A stretch of 64,000 bases of DNA from Desulfobacter hydrogenophilus (lineage in GTDB: Bacteria > Desulfobacterota > Desulfobacteria > Desulfobacterales > Desulfobacteraceae): assembly GCF_004319545.1 (NCBI RefSeq), contig NZ_CP036313.1, positions 4,156,501 through 4,220,500 of the forward strand, given 5' to 3'. Below the pieces are notes generated by a model. It had not been told where the DNA came from. It was given only the letters and a program-made list of their open reading frames with translations, and did not search any database. Shown piece by piece: positions 44,352 through 52,450 of the stretch. Position 1 is the first letter of the stretch. Every line of letters begins with the position of its first letter. Both the position numbers and the translations under genes were made by a program.

Positions 44352-44792
44352 AGGCCACCTTCCTTGTTCTTGATTTCTTTAAATCCTAACATAGTCGTAT
44401 TTTGCCCACAAATACTTTGTCACAGGCCCTGTATTATCGGGCAATGCGCACCCAATTGGCCTTTCGAAACGTTCGTCTCAATTGTACGGCCTCTCGTTGT
44501 AATTCCTATGATCAGCCGGCCAGTTATCAAGCATAGACACTGAAATACAATAAAGCGTTTTTACGAATTTTCTTCCTTGGATTCAACAACGAGATTATGG
44601 TTTTGGACAAACAGGCAATTATTAGAAACGATCAGGCTATTAGCTCGCCCCCTTGCTGGTGTATCTTTGAACCAGGGTGCGGATCGGGTCATCTCCTTGG
44701 ACACAAAGACCTGCGTAACCTGGAATCAGTTCAAAGCCCGGGAGAGGCAACCTTCGATACCTGAGAGTAATTTTATAAAATTGGAGATAAAC
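44352..44792. other. Divergent control region between the AraC and CMD genes
   Basis: No supportable gene. The frame upstream of the CMD start is open from 44577 but shows no family sequence or SD and is treated as untranslated. An inverted CGAAACGTTCG lies near 44465-44475. No clear promoter boxes were identified. The AraC regulator probably acts here. Confidence 0.4.
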
Positions 44793-45437
44793 ATGACAAC
44801 AACAAAACTCAGCACAAAACAATGTACGATCATACCCATTGCCGCTTTTACCGCCGGCGGGAATCTCGACAAATTAAAAGCAAGCCTGAACGCGGGACTT
44901 GATGCCGGACTGACCGTGAACGAAATCAAGGAAATCCTCGTTCAGATGTATGCCTACGCAGGCTTTCCCAGAAGCTTGAACGGTCTCGGCACGTTTATGG
45001 CTGTCATGGAAGCGCGCAAGGGCAAAGGCATCAAAGACGAAACAGGCAAAGAAGCAGCCCCCCTGCCGACCGACAAAAGCAGCCTTGAATTCGGCACGGA
45101 AAATCAAACCCGGTTGGTCGGCCAACCTGTCACAGGCACTCTGTTCGACTTTGCACCGGCCATTGACCAGTACCTGAAAGCCCATCTTTTCGGGGATATT
45201 TTTCAAAGGGACGTGCTCAACTGGAGCGAACGGGAACTTGCAACCATTGCCGCACTGGCAAACATCAAGGGCGTCAACAGCCAGCTTCAGGCACATTTCG
45301 CCATAAGCCTGAACAACAACATTACCCCGGAGCAGCTTTATGACTTTGTAAGCGTTTTAGACCTGGTTTGCGGCTCTGAGGTGGCTACAAACGCAAAAGA
45401 GAGCCTTGAACAGGTTTTGAATACCAACGGAAAGTAA
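44793..45437 (+). CDS. Carboxymuconolactone decarboxylase (CMD) family protein, two CMD domains
   Basis: ATG 44793 follows GGAG at 7 nt and gives a 214-residue protein beginning MTTTKLSTKQCTIIPIAAFT. Domain one includes LNAGLDAGLTVNEIKEILVQ with MYAYAGFPRSLNG. Domain two includes LNWSERELATIAALANIKGV and NSQLQAHFAISLNNNITPEQ. The CxxH redox pair of AhpD-type members is not seen (YAYAGFPR, GVNSQLQAH), so a peroxidase role is unlikely and a lactone or decarboxylase-like role is open. It is followed by a cupin, a pairing common in AraC-controlled clusters. Confidence 0.88.
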   Translation: MTTTKLSTKQCTIIPIAAFTAGGNLDKLKASLNAGLDAGLTVNEIKEILVQMYAYAGFPRSLNGLGTFMAVMEARKGKGIKDETGKEAAPLPTDKSSLEFGTENQTRLVGQPVTGTLFDFAPAIDQYLKAHLFGDIFQRDVLNWSERELATIAALANIKGVNSQLQAHFAISLNNNITPEQLYDFVSVLDLVCGSEVATNAKESLEQVLNTNGK

Positions 45438-45489
45438 ACGCATAAAAACAAATTTTCTAAATAACACTATATTTTTATCAGGAGGCAAT

Positions 45490-45921
45490 ATGAAAGCATC
45501 AAACGAAAACAATAAAACACAAACCCCTTTTACCGGAGAAAGCATTTTCCCTATAGGAGACAAAAACGAGGCCTATGCCCGCTATTTCACAGGAACCAGT
45601 TATCTTAACATGCTTTCCCTGGAACGTGTTGTCATCGGCAACGTCACCTTTGAGCCGGGCTGCCGCAACTTTTGGCATATTCACCACAAGGGGGGCCAGG
45701 TCCTTCTGGTAACTGCCGGGCGCGGCTGGTACCAGGAGGCGGGAAAACCGGCCAGAGAACTGCGCGCTGGAGATGTGGTCAATATCCCGCCTGAAACCAA
45801 GCACTGGCATGGTGCTGCCAAGGACAGCTGGTTCGCCCACGTGGCCGTGGAAGTCCCGGCGGAAGGCGCCTCCAATGAATGGCTGGAACCGGTTTCAGAC
45901 GAAGAATACGACAAACTGTAA
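45490..45921 (+). CDS. Cupin-domain protein
   Basis: This 143-residue single-domain cupin has GGAGG 6 nt before the ATG. Cupin motif 1 is FWHIHHKGGQVLLVTAGRGW with metal-ligand His, and motif 2 is AGDVVNIPPETKHWHGAAKD. Both motifs have the full set of ligands, so a metal-dependent enzyme is likely. It resembles (R)-mandelonitrile-lyase-type or CMD-associated cupins. It lies 52 nt downstream of the CMD gene in an apparent operon and has a paralogue at 48615-49064. Confidence 0.88.
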   Translation: MKASNENNKTQTPFTGESIFPIGDKNEAYARYFTGTSYLNMLSLERVVIGNVTFEPGCRNFWHIHHKGGQVLLVTAGRGWYQEAGKPARELRAGDVVNIPPETKHWHGAAKDSWFAHVAVEVPAEGASNEWLEPVSDEEYDKL

Positions 45922-46026
45922 CAAGCATTTTAACCATGGAATTCACAGAATTTCATCTTCAGAGCCTTCGGTAAGTTCCGTGGTTTTAATTTTAACATAA
46001 AACCAAAACGATTGAGAGGTGTTAAA

Positions 46027-47070
46027 ATGAAACAGCAAATGCCCCGTTATTTTCATACGCTTATGGCAGTTATTGTCTCTCTTTTATCCGCTGCCGGTAT
46101 TTCGGCTGCAGCAGACGCCGGCTGGGACAAGACCTTTGCCAAAAGCGACAAAGTTATTCACGAAAAAGTGTCCTATCCCAACAGATACGGTTTAACCATA
46201 TCCGCAGACCTGTACCGGCCTGAAAACATGAATCAATCCAGAAAATATGCCGCCATTCTCGTGGGCACCCCCTACGGCGGGGTGAAAGAACAGGGCGCCG
46301 GGATCTACGCCCAGACCATGGCCGAGAGGGGTTTTGTCGCCATGGCCTTTGACGAATCATATAACGGGGAAAGTAGCGGCGAACCCAGACACCTCTCTTC
46401 CCCCGACATTTTTGTTGAAGACTTCAGTGCCGGCGTAGATTTTCTGGGGACAAGACCCTTTGTAGACAGAAAACGGATCGGTGTGATCGGCATCTGCGGC
46501 AGCGGCGCATTTGCATTGACCGCGGCACAGGTGGACCACCGCATCAAGGCGGTTGCCACAGCCAGTATGTACGATATGAGCCGGGTCATCCGCAAGGGCT
46601 GGAAAGATACCATGTCCGATGAGCAGCGCAACAAAACCCTTGACCAGCTTGCTGAACAGCGCTGGAAGGATTTTGAGAACAGCACCCCTCTGCTGCCCCA
46701 GGGATTCCCCGAAAAAGCGGCGGATTCCATCCCCGAAGGGCTGGACCCCATTTCAAGTGAATTCTGGGAATACTACGCCATGCCCCGTGGGCACCATCCC
46801 AGGTCCCATGGCCCCTTCACCCAGACCAGCAACCTGGCGTTTATGAATTTTTCTCTGCTGAATTACATTGACACCATCTCCCCAAGACCGATTCTGTTCA
46901 TCATAGGTGAGAAGGCCCACTCAAGGTATTTCGCCGAGGATGCATATAAGTTGGCTGCCGACCCCAAAGAACTGGTGATTGTTCCCGGTGCAAGACATAT
47001 TGATCTGTACGACAGAACCGACATGATCCCCTTTGATAAACTCACCACCTTTTTTAATAAAAATCTGTAA
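46027..47070 (+). CDS. Exported alpha/beta hydrolase (YcjY/DLH-like)
   Basis: ATG 46027 with GAGAGG upstream gives 347 residues. The signal peptide is FHTLMAVIVSLLSAAGISAA, so the enzyme is probably periplasmic. The alpha/beta hydrolase landmarks are AAILVGTPYGGVKEQGAGIY, VAMAFDESYNGESSGEPRHL, the nucleophile motif GICGSGAF (Ser159), and the C-terminal VIVPGARHIDLYDRTD with the catalytic His. The Ser is in a GxCGSG context as in YcjY-like hydrolases rather than classic GxSxG. The next gene is a close paralogue without the signal peptide, which shows a tandem duplication. Confidence 0.88.
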   Translation: MKQQMPRYFHTLMAVIVSLLSAAGISAAADAGWDKTFAKSDKVIHEKVSYPNRYGLTISADLYRPENMNQSRKYAAILVGTPYGGVKEQGAGIYAQTMAERGFVAMAFDESYNGESSGEPRHLSSPDIFVEDFSAGVDFLGTRPFVDRKRIGVIGICGSGAFALTAAQVDHRIKAVATASMYDMSRVIRKGWKDTMSDEQRNKTLDQLAEQRWKDFENSTPLLPQGFPEKAADSIPEGLDPISSEFWEYYAMPRGHHPRSHGPFTQTSNLAFMNFSLLNYIDTISPRPILFIIGEKAHSRYFAEDAYKLAADPKELVIVPGARHIDLYDRTDMIPFDKLTTFFNKNL

Positions 47071-47122
47071 TGCCGGCGATGTACAAATATGAATATAAAC
47101 GATTTAAAATCAGGAGATTGTT

Positions 47123-48076
47123 ATGTGGGATAAAATTTTTCCAAAAAGCGACAAGGTAATTGTAGAAAGAGTTTCATACCGGAACAGGTTTGGTATCAGC
47201 GTATCTGCCGACCTCTATCTGCCCTGCAATATTGATCTTTCAAAAAAATATCCGGCACTGGTTGTGGGAACCCCCTACGGCGGCGTCAAGGAGCAGGGTG
47301 CAGGACTCTATGCCCAAACCATGGCGGAAAGGGGATTTGTAGCCATTGCATTTGATGAATCCTATAACGGCACCAGCGGCGGTGAACCCCGGCGCACCTC
47401 GTCTCCTGAAATTTTCACTGAAGATTTCAGCGCGGGCGTGGATTTCCTTGGCACCCGGCCCTATGTGGACCGGGACAGAATCGGGGCCATCGGTATCTGC
47501 GGTAGCGGCGGTTTTTCACTCAAGGCCGCCCAGGTGGATCAACGCATTAAAGCTGTTGCAACGGCAAGCATGTATGACATGAGCCGGGTCACCCGCAACG
47601 GCTGGATGGACGGCATGACCGATGATGAACGCCGCCAGGCGCTGGTTGTACTTGGCGAACAGCGTTGGAAAGATTTTGAAAACGGGCTGCCTGAAATTCC
47701 GGCAGGATTCCCAAGCACGCCCCAGCAGACAATTCCCCAAGAGCTGGACCCCATTACAAGTGAGTTTTTTGAATTCTATGCCATGAAACGGGGGCATCAC
47801 CCCAATGCACCGGCCGCCTTTACCTTAACCAGCGGCATGGCCTTTATGAACTTTCCCTTGCTCAACTACATTGAGACAATTTCACCTCGGCCCGTTTTGT
47901 TCATTATCGGAGAAAATGCCCATTCCAGGTATTTTTCCGAGGATACCTACGAGCAGGCAGCAGAACCCAAGGAACTGTATATCGTTCCCGGTGCAAGACA
48001 CATTGATCTGTACGACCGCACCGATATGATTCCCTTTGATAAACTGACAGACTTTTTTACCAAAACGCTGGGATAG
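47123..48076 (+). CDS. Cytoplasmic alpha/beta hydrolase, tandem paralogue
   Basis: This 317-residue protein begins MWDKIFPKSDKVIVERVSYR, collinear with the mature part of the upstream hydrolase (GWDKTFAKSDKV). The same landmarks are VVGTPYGGVKEQGAGLYAQT, GICGSGGF with Ser128, and YIVPGARHIDLYDRTDMIPF. It lacks a signal peptide, so the two copies act on either side of the membrane. The gap to the previous gene is 52 nt, with AGGAG before the ATG. Substrate unknown. Confidence 0.88.
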   Translation: MWDKIFPKSDKVIVERVSYRNRFGISVSADLYLPCNIDLSKKYPALVVGTPYGGVKEQGAGLYAQTMAERGFVAIAFDESYNGTSGGEPRRTSSPEIFTEDFSAGVDFLGTRPYVDRDRIGAIGICGSGGFSLKAAQVDQRIKAVATASMYDMSRVTRNGWMDGMTDDERRQALVVLGEQRWKDFENGLPEIPAGFPSTPQQTIPQELDPITSEFFEFYAMKRGHHPNAPAAFTLTSGMAFMNFPLLNYIETISPRPVLFIIGENAHSRYFSEDTYEQAAEPKELYIVPGARHIDLYDRTDMIPFDKLTDFFTKTLG

Positions 48077-48088
48077 AGGGGAACGGTC

Positions 48089-48448
48089 ATGACACCGATT
48101 ATTTTAACAGCCGCCGGCACAACCATCCCGGCGGGATTAAACGACAGCAAGGCCTCCAGGGAACTGATTGCCCGGTTGCCCTGCACGGTTGAGCTTCACA
48201 GATATGAGCATGACTATTGCGGGGTGATGGATACGCCTCTTCCATACAATAAGGAAGATTTGAAGAACGGCTGGAAAAACGGAGAGATCGCTTTTGCGGT
48301 TGACGGCGGCTATTTTGCCGTCCTTTACAAGGACGAGGAGATATCCTCCGAGTTTGGAAACCTTGTGACGTTAGGCAAGATCAGCACAGACCCGTCAGTC
48401 ATGGAGACGCTCCCTGCCGGGATATCGCTCAAAATTGAATTAAAATAA
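48089..48448 (+). CDS. Cyclophilin-like fold protein (PF18050 type), copy 1
   Basis: This 119-residue protein has TIPAGLNDSKASRELIARLP, then RYEHDYCGVMDTPLPY and VDGGYFAVLYKDEEISSEFG. The pattern LNDSKASRELIARLP matches the Cyclophil_like2 group, small beta-barrels usually found beside cupin, aldo-keto or flavodoxin genes. No reaction is known for the family. It starts 12 nt after the hydrolase stop and is the first of three such proteins in the cluster (the others at 50325 and 50723). Confidence 0.78.
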   Translation: MTPIILTAAGTTIPAGLNDSKASRELIARLPCTVELHRYEHDYCGVMDTPLPYNKEDLKNGWKNGEIAFAVDGGYFAVLYKDEEISSEFGNLVTLGKISTDPSVMETLPAGISLKIELK

Positions 48449-48458
48449 AACAACAGCA

Positions 48459-48605
48459 ATGAAGGGGGAGACGCCCCCCTCCATTGTTCCATTAACCGAG
48501 AATACAAAAAAAGGTGTCATCTCAGTCACAGGCATCTGGGACCCGGGCCTTGTCAAGGGCACTCGGGCCATTGAGCAGGCATATGCCATGGGTAAAAATG
48601 CATAA
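48459..48605 (+). pseudogene. C-terminal remnant of a flavodoxin-like NAD(P)H oxidoreductase
   Basis: A 48-codon frame ends KKGVISVTGIWDPGLVKGTR with AIEQAYAMGKNA. This is typical of the last 30 residues of flavodoxin-fold NAD(P)H-dependent oxidoreductases, whose C-terminus reads GIW...KG...A.E.AYEMGK. The first 130-150 residues are gone and there is no SD. It appears to be the scar of an internal deletion that joined it to the cyclophilin-like gene. Confidence 0.55.
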
Positions 48606-48614
48606 CCCGACAAA

Positions 48615-49064
48615 ATGTATTTTTTGCTGCGATTCCGGAAAAACACCGGCAAACGGCGTGATGCAACAGACGGTCTTTGGGGGGATACCCGGAAAGCCTT
48701 TAAAGGACCACAGGAATTATTTACCGGAGAAGTTCAGTTAGCTTTACTGTTCCCCCCCAATGGGACGGCCCGGTATTCAGGAGCTCAGTGCACATTCCAG
48801 CCCGGCGTAAGAACGGCCTGGCACATTCACCCTGCAGGACAATACATGGTTGTGACTTCAGGTCTCGGACGCACCGGAACCCGGGATGGTAAAATTTTAG
48901 AAATCAAGGCGGGCGACGTAATCTGGTGCCCGCCTGACACCGAACACTGGCATGGCGCCTCTCCGGATGCCCCCATGGCACTCCTGGTCATCTCCGGTGT
49001 ATTTGAGTGCAAAAATGTCATCTATAAAGAAAAAGTCACCAACGAACAATATTTGGGAAAATAA
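48615..49064 (+). CDS. Cupin-domain protein, second copy
   Basis: This protein has about 149 residues. The cupin core is FQPGVRTAWHIHPAGQYMVV and AGDVIWCPPDTEHWHGASPD, both with complete metal-ligand sets; ALLVISGVFECKNVIYKEKV ends the protein. The N-terminus before about residue 25 is unlike cupins (MYFLLRFRKNTGKRRD), and ATG 48615 has no SD. The true start may therefore be further in, or the 5' end was altered by the deletion noted just upstream. It is a paralogue of the cupin at 45490-45921. Confidence 0.8.
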   Translation: MYFLLRFRKNTGKRRDATDGLWGDTRKAFKGPQELFTGEVQLALLFPPNGTARYSGAQCTFQPGVRTAWHIHPAGQYMVVTSGLGRTGTRDGKILEIKAGDVIWCPPDTEHWHGASPDAPMALLVISGVFECKNVIYKEKVTNEQYLGK

Positions 49065-49074
49065 GGAGTGGATT

Positions 49075-49155
49075 ATGAAAACCGCTATTTTGACAGCATT
49101 GGTCTCTGGCCCGATATTGGATTCGAAAGGGAAAAATATTTCGGTGCTGAATTAG
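49075..49155 (+). CDS. 26-codon leader ORF before the MBL lipoprotein
   Basis: ATG 49075 has a good SD (AAGGAG, 7 nt) and encodes MKTAILTALVSGPILDSKGK NISVLN before a TAG three bases from the start of the next gene. The next ATG (49159) lacks its own SD, so re-initiation after this short ORF is likely. It could be a leader peptide or the N-terminal scar of a deleted gene. Confidence 0.45.
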   Translation: MKTAILTALVSGPILDSKGKNISVLN

Positions 49156-49158
49156 AAC

Positions 49159-50328
49159 ATGGGAACACGACCATTGATTTCATTGATATATATTTCGGCA
49201 ATGACGGTCTGCCTGGGACTGGCGGCCTGTGCGGTTGTCAACCAGGAGAGGTTCGGCAAACTTCCCACAGGAGACCGCCTTGGCCGGATTCAACAATCGC
49301 CCCATTACAGGGATGGAAAATTCCGGAATCTGGTTCCAACACCAAAGTTCTCAACAGATGACGGCATGATGTCCGTGATATGGAGCGGGATATTTGACAG
49401 GGCGGAACGGCTGACGCCCGATAGGTCCGTACCAACGGTAAAAACGGACTTGAAAGCGTTGTCGGCACGATCTCCCCAAAAAGATACGGTGGTATGGATG
49501 GGGCACTCCTCCTGGTATATCCAGGCGGCCGGCAAACAAATTTTAATCGACCCCATCTTCAGCAAATCGGCGGCGCCCTTCTCCTTTTTGAATAAGGCAT
49601 TTGACGGCACCAACATATACACTGCCGACGATATGCCCCGGATCGACTGTTTGCTGATTTCCCATGATCACTGGGATCATCTGGACTATCCGACAATTAT
49701 GGCCCTTCGGTCAAAAGTCAAACAGGTGATCTGCCCGCTGGGCATCGGGGCCTATTTCCAACACTGGGGGTATCCCAAAGAAAACATCCGGGAAGGGGAC
49801 TGGCATGACAAGATCACCCTGGGAGGAGACGTTGTTGTTCATGTGCTGCCGGCCCGGCATTATTCGGGCAGACTGTTCAAGGAGAACAAAACACTCTGGG
49901 CGGGATTCGCAGTTGAAACCCATGAACATCGAATTTTCTTCAGTGGAGACAGCGGATACGGATCACATTTTTCACAGATCGGAAAAGCATTTGACGGGTT
50001 TGACCTGGTGATGCTGGATTGCGGACAGTATGATCCCCGCTGGGCCTATATCCACATGACGCCCAAAGAGGCGGTACAGGCTGCCCGGGACCTTGGGGCC
50101 AAAGCGTTCATCCCCGCCCATGTCGGCCGCTTCACCATTGCCAACCATTCATGGGATGAGCCATTTAAGCTGTTGGCAGAAGACAGTGATGACTATCCAT
50201 TCCGGCTTTTGACTCCGAAAATCGGAGGGCCGGTGATCTTGGATGCAGAGCCATCTCAACAATTTTCATGCTGGTGGGAGGCAACCGGCAAATGCCCGGA
50301 GGCCGAACAATCTGAAGGAGACCTATGA
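49159..50328 (+). CDS. MBL-fold lipoprotein (NAPE-PLD/UlaG-like metallo-hydrolase)
   Basis: This 389-residue protein has a lipoprotein signal (SAMTVCLGLAAC, lipidated Cys about 24), so it should be anchored on the periplasmic side of a membrane. The metallo-beta-lactamase motif is LLISHDHWDHLDYP. The partner ligands are VVHVLPARHYSGRLF, FFSGDSGYGSHFSQI and AFIPAHVGRFTIANHSWDEP. The overall order fits the NAPE-PLD/RomA-like branch. The substrate is unknown; a phosphodiester or lactone is conceivable. It overlaps the next gene by 4 nt and follows the 26-codon leader. Confidence 0.88.
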   Translation: MGTRPLISLIYISAMTVCLGLAACAVVNQERFGKLPTGDRLGRIQQSPHYRDGKFRNLVPTPKFSTDDGMMSVIWSGIFDRAERLTPDRSVPTVKTDLKALSARSPQKDTVVWMGHSSWYIQAAGKQILIDPIFSKSAAPFSFLNKAFDGTNIYTADDMPRIDCLLISHDHWDHLDYPTIMALRSKVKQVICPLGIGAYFQHWGYPKENIREGDWHDKITLGGDVVVHVLPARHYSGRLFKENKTLWAGFAVETHEHRIFFSGDSGYGSHFSQIGKAFDGFDLVMLDCGQYDPRWAYIHMTPKEAVQAARDLGAKAFIPAHVGRFTIANHSWDEPFKLLAEDSDDYPFRLLTPKIGGPVILDAEPSQQFSCWWEATGKCPEAEQSEGDL

Positions 50329-50738
50329 ATCGAATTTTAGCTGTTTTGTTTTTAGGTATTAGCATGGCGGCATCCACGACTTGTAGGGCACAAACGCTAC
50401 CCCTGTCGGATATGCAGATAAAAATCACATCCAGGGGGCATACGGCAACATTCCATTTGTATGAAACCACCGGAGCAAAACAATTTTATGACCAGCTGCC
50501 TCTTGAATTGGATTTGACCAATTTTCGCGATGCTCAGTGGATGTTCTATCCGCCCGAAAAATTATCCGTGACTGAGCAGGAAGCTTACCATGAAGGAAAA
50601 AAAGGAGAGTTGAGCTACTATGCCCCATGGGGGGATGTGTTCATGCTCTACAAGGATTATTATGCAGGCGACCAGATGCATCGCCTGGGTATCAATGTAA
50701 CCGGAATTCAGGAGATAAAAAAATGTCAGGCAAGGTAA
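50325..50738 (+). CDS. Exported cyclophilin-like fold protein, copy 2
   Basis: This 137-residue protein has a signal peptide (NRILAVLFLGISMAASTTCR) and the core DMQIKITSRGHTATFHLYET, AKQFYDQLPLELDLTNFRDA and ELSYYAPWGDVFMLYKDYYA. The YYAPWGDV block marks the PF18050 cyclophilin-like group. It overlaps the MBL gene by 4 nt and the following paralogue by 16 nt. Periplasmic location matches the MBL lipoprotein. No known enzymatic role. Confidence 0.8.
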   Translation: MNRILAVLFLGISMAASTTCRAQTLPLSDMQIKITSRGHTATFHLYETTGAKQFYDQLPLELDLTNFRDAQWMFYPPEKLSVTEQEAYHEGKKGELSYYAPWGDVFMLYKDYYAGDQMHRLGINVTGIQEIKKCQAR

Positions 50739-51121
50739 CAATTGAAAAAAACAAAACAAATAAATCCCAGGATCAGGGAGCCATACGCTTAAATGTTACG
50801 GGAAACGGCAAAATAACCGTATTTGAATTGAACGGCAATGCTGCAGCCAAAGATCTATATGCCCAGCTGCCCTTAAGTATCAAAGTGGAAAACTACAGCA
50901 ACAATGAAAAGATTTTCTACCCGCCCCAAAAACTGAATATCAACGCCACGCCCAAGGCCGATGCCAAAGCAGGAACCCTTGCCTATTATGCGCCCTGGGG
51001 AGACGTGGTGATGTTTTACGGAAACTTCGGTTCCGCCCCGGGATTGTACGAACTGGGACATGCCGTATCCGGACAGGAATATATTAAGGATATGTCGGGC
51101 ACCATACAACTTGAGAAATGA
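50723..51121 (+). CDS. Cyclophilin-like fold protein, copy 3
   Basis: ATG 50723 has GGAG 8 nt upstream and gives 132 residues without a signal peptide. Core: IRLNVTGNGKITVFELNGNA, AAKDLYAQLPLSIKVENYSN and LAYYAPWGDVVMFYGNFGSA. It is a close relative of the exported copy that it overlaps by 16 nt. Exported and cytoplasmic copies side by side repeat the pattern of the two hydrolases. It ends the cluster's tightly packed part. Confidence 0.8.
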   Translation: MSGKVTIEKNKTNKSQDQGAIRLNVTGNGKITVFELNGNAAAKDLYAQLPLSIKVENYSNNEKIFYPPQKLNINATPKADAKAGTLAYYAPWGDVVMFYGNFGSAPGLYELGHAVSGQEYIKDMSGTIQLEK

Positions 51122-51418
51122 TCCGTTTCCGGTGGAAAGCATAAAATATCATGTCTGATCAGTCCGTTATCATCTTAAATGATATTCACAATCCTATGCC
51201 GGGGTTGAGGTGCTTAAGGGTATTTGAATCTTGGATGATCAGGCAATGATTGTGTAGGATCAGATGATTGTTTTTGCCTAAGACGGTGCATATTTTTGTG
51301 TCAGTTTTCAGATCACTGGACGTGAATTTCTGAAGAAACGAACAGCAATGATGAGTCATCCTAACTTAATGTATTTAAGAAGGTTCCTGATATAATTTTA
51401 AAGCAACGGAGCAGGATT
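51122..51418. other. Intergenic region before the oxidoreductase gene
   Basis: About 300 bp without a gene. TGATCAGGCAATGATTG and GGATCAGATGATTG near 51235-51275 are loosely repeated. No promoter or terminator was recognised with confidence. Confidence 0.35.
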
Positions 51419-52369
51419 ATGAAAAATATTATCCGTATCGAATTTATCGGCCTTAACCCGGACAGTCACTGTGCATCCATGTCCCATTTCCCGGTCCTCC
51501 GGTCCCTTGGTGACAAATTCACCGTTGTGGGTGTGGCCAACAGCACGAAAGATAGCGCCCGGCGTACCGCAGACGCCCTATGCTTGTCTCATGCCTTTGA
51601 CAATGTCCATGCACTTGTAAACTCACCAGAAATTGATCTTGTGGTTGTGACGGTAAAGGTTCCCCACCATTTGGAACTTGTGACCGCAGCCCTGGAGATC
51701 GAACATCTTGGTAAGCTTATCGCTGACGGATATGTTGGAAAGGTGCTTTCCACCACCATAGTGGACTCCGGCGGGAACTGGGCGGATGAAACCATTGAGG
51801 ATCTTTACTATCTGTTCGACAAAAAGAACGGGGCGACCATGCTGACCATTCCCCTCGCACATACCCTGGCGGCCGTGAAGGATGTGCTTGGAGACTTCGG
51901 TCCGTTGTTCTCACGTTTTGTCAGCCGGTTCGATACGGTAAAGGTTACGGAAACCGGTGAGACCAGGAAAAAAACAGCAGCCGACCAGATCATGATCCAC
52001 GGCACCTTGGAAAGCGGTGCTGCCGTTTCCAGCCACTACCGCGGCGGCGTCTCAAGGGGAACCAATCTCTTATGGGAGATCAACGGAACTAAGGGTGATA
52101 TCCAGGTCACCGGCGAAATAGGGCATGCCCAGATGATCCAATTGACGGTGAAGGGAGCCCGGGAGGTGGAAAAGGAACTGATGCCTCTGATGCCGGCAGC
52201 CTCCCTCTATGAGGGATGGCCCGAATCGGTTACAGTCAGGAATGTGGCACGGATTTATTCTCGTCTGTATGACGATATCTATAATGGTACGCGCACAGCG
52301 CCATCGTTCCAGGATGCCGTGATCCTGCATGAACTGATTGACAGGATTGAACATGCTGCGGTTGCATAA
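51419..52369 (+). CDS. Gfo/Idh/MocA (Gal80-like) oxidoreductase with internal deletion
   Basis: This 316-residue protein has the Rossmann start (IRIEFIGLNPDSHCASMSHF) and VVVTVKVPHHLELVTAALEI as in galactose-1-dehydrogenase/Gal80-like members. At about residue 93 the sequence jumps from TAALE straight to IEHLGKLIADGYVGKVLS. The family normally has about 40-45 residues between these, including the E-K/W-P cofactor/substrate motif. The joint keeps the frame. The C-terminal domain (HYRGGVSRGTNLLWEINGTK) is intact. The enzyme is probably inactive or altered. The MFS gene follows after 80 nt. Confidence 0.82.
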   Translation: MKNIIRIEFIGLNPDSHCASMSHFPVLRSLGDKFTVVGVANSTKDSARRTADALCLSHAFDNVHALVNSPEIDLVVVTVKVPHHLELVTAALEIEHLGKLIADGYVGKVLSTTIVDSGGNWADETIEDLYYLFDKKNGATMLTIPLAHTLAAVKDVLGDFGPLFSRFVSRFDTVKVTETGETRKKTAADQIMIHGTLESGAAVSSHYRGGVSRGTNLLWEINGTKGDIQVTGEIGHAQMIQLTVKGAREVEKELMPLMPAASLYEGWPESVTVRNVARIYSRLYDDIYNGTRTAPSFQDAVILHELIDRIEHAAVA

Positions 52370-52450
52370 TCTGCAAGCTTTAAACAAAATCAAGATTTGC
52401 TTGCCAGAAAGCATAGGCCGGCAAGCAATTAAACAAGAGAGCAACAACAT

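Noticed and set aside
44577..44792. N-terminal extension of the CMD protein
   Set aside because: The frame is open but has no SD at its start and no resemblance to the family; ATG 44793 has a proper SD.
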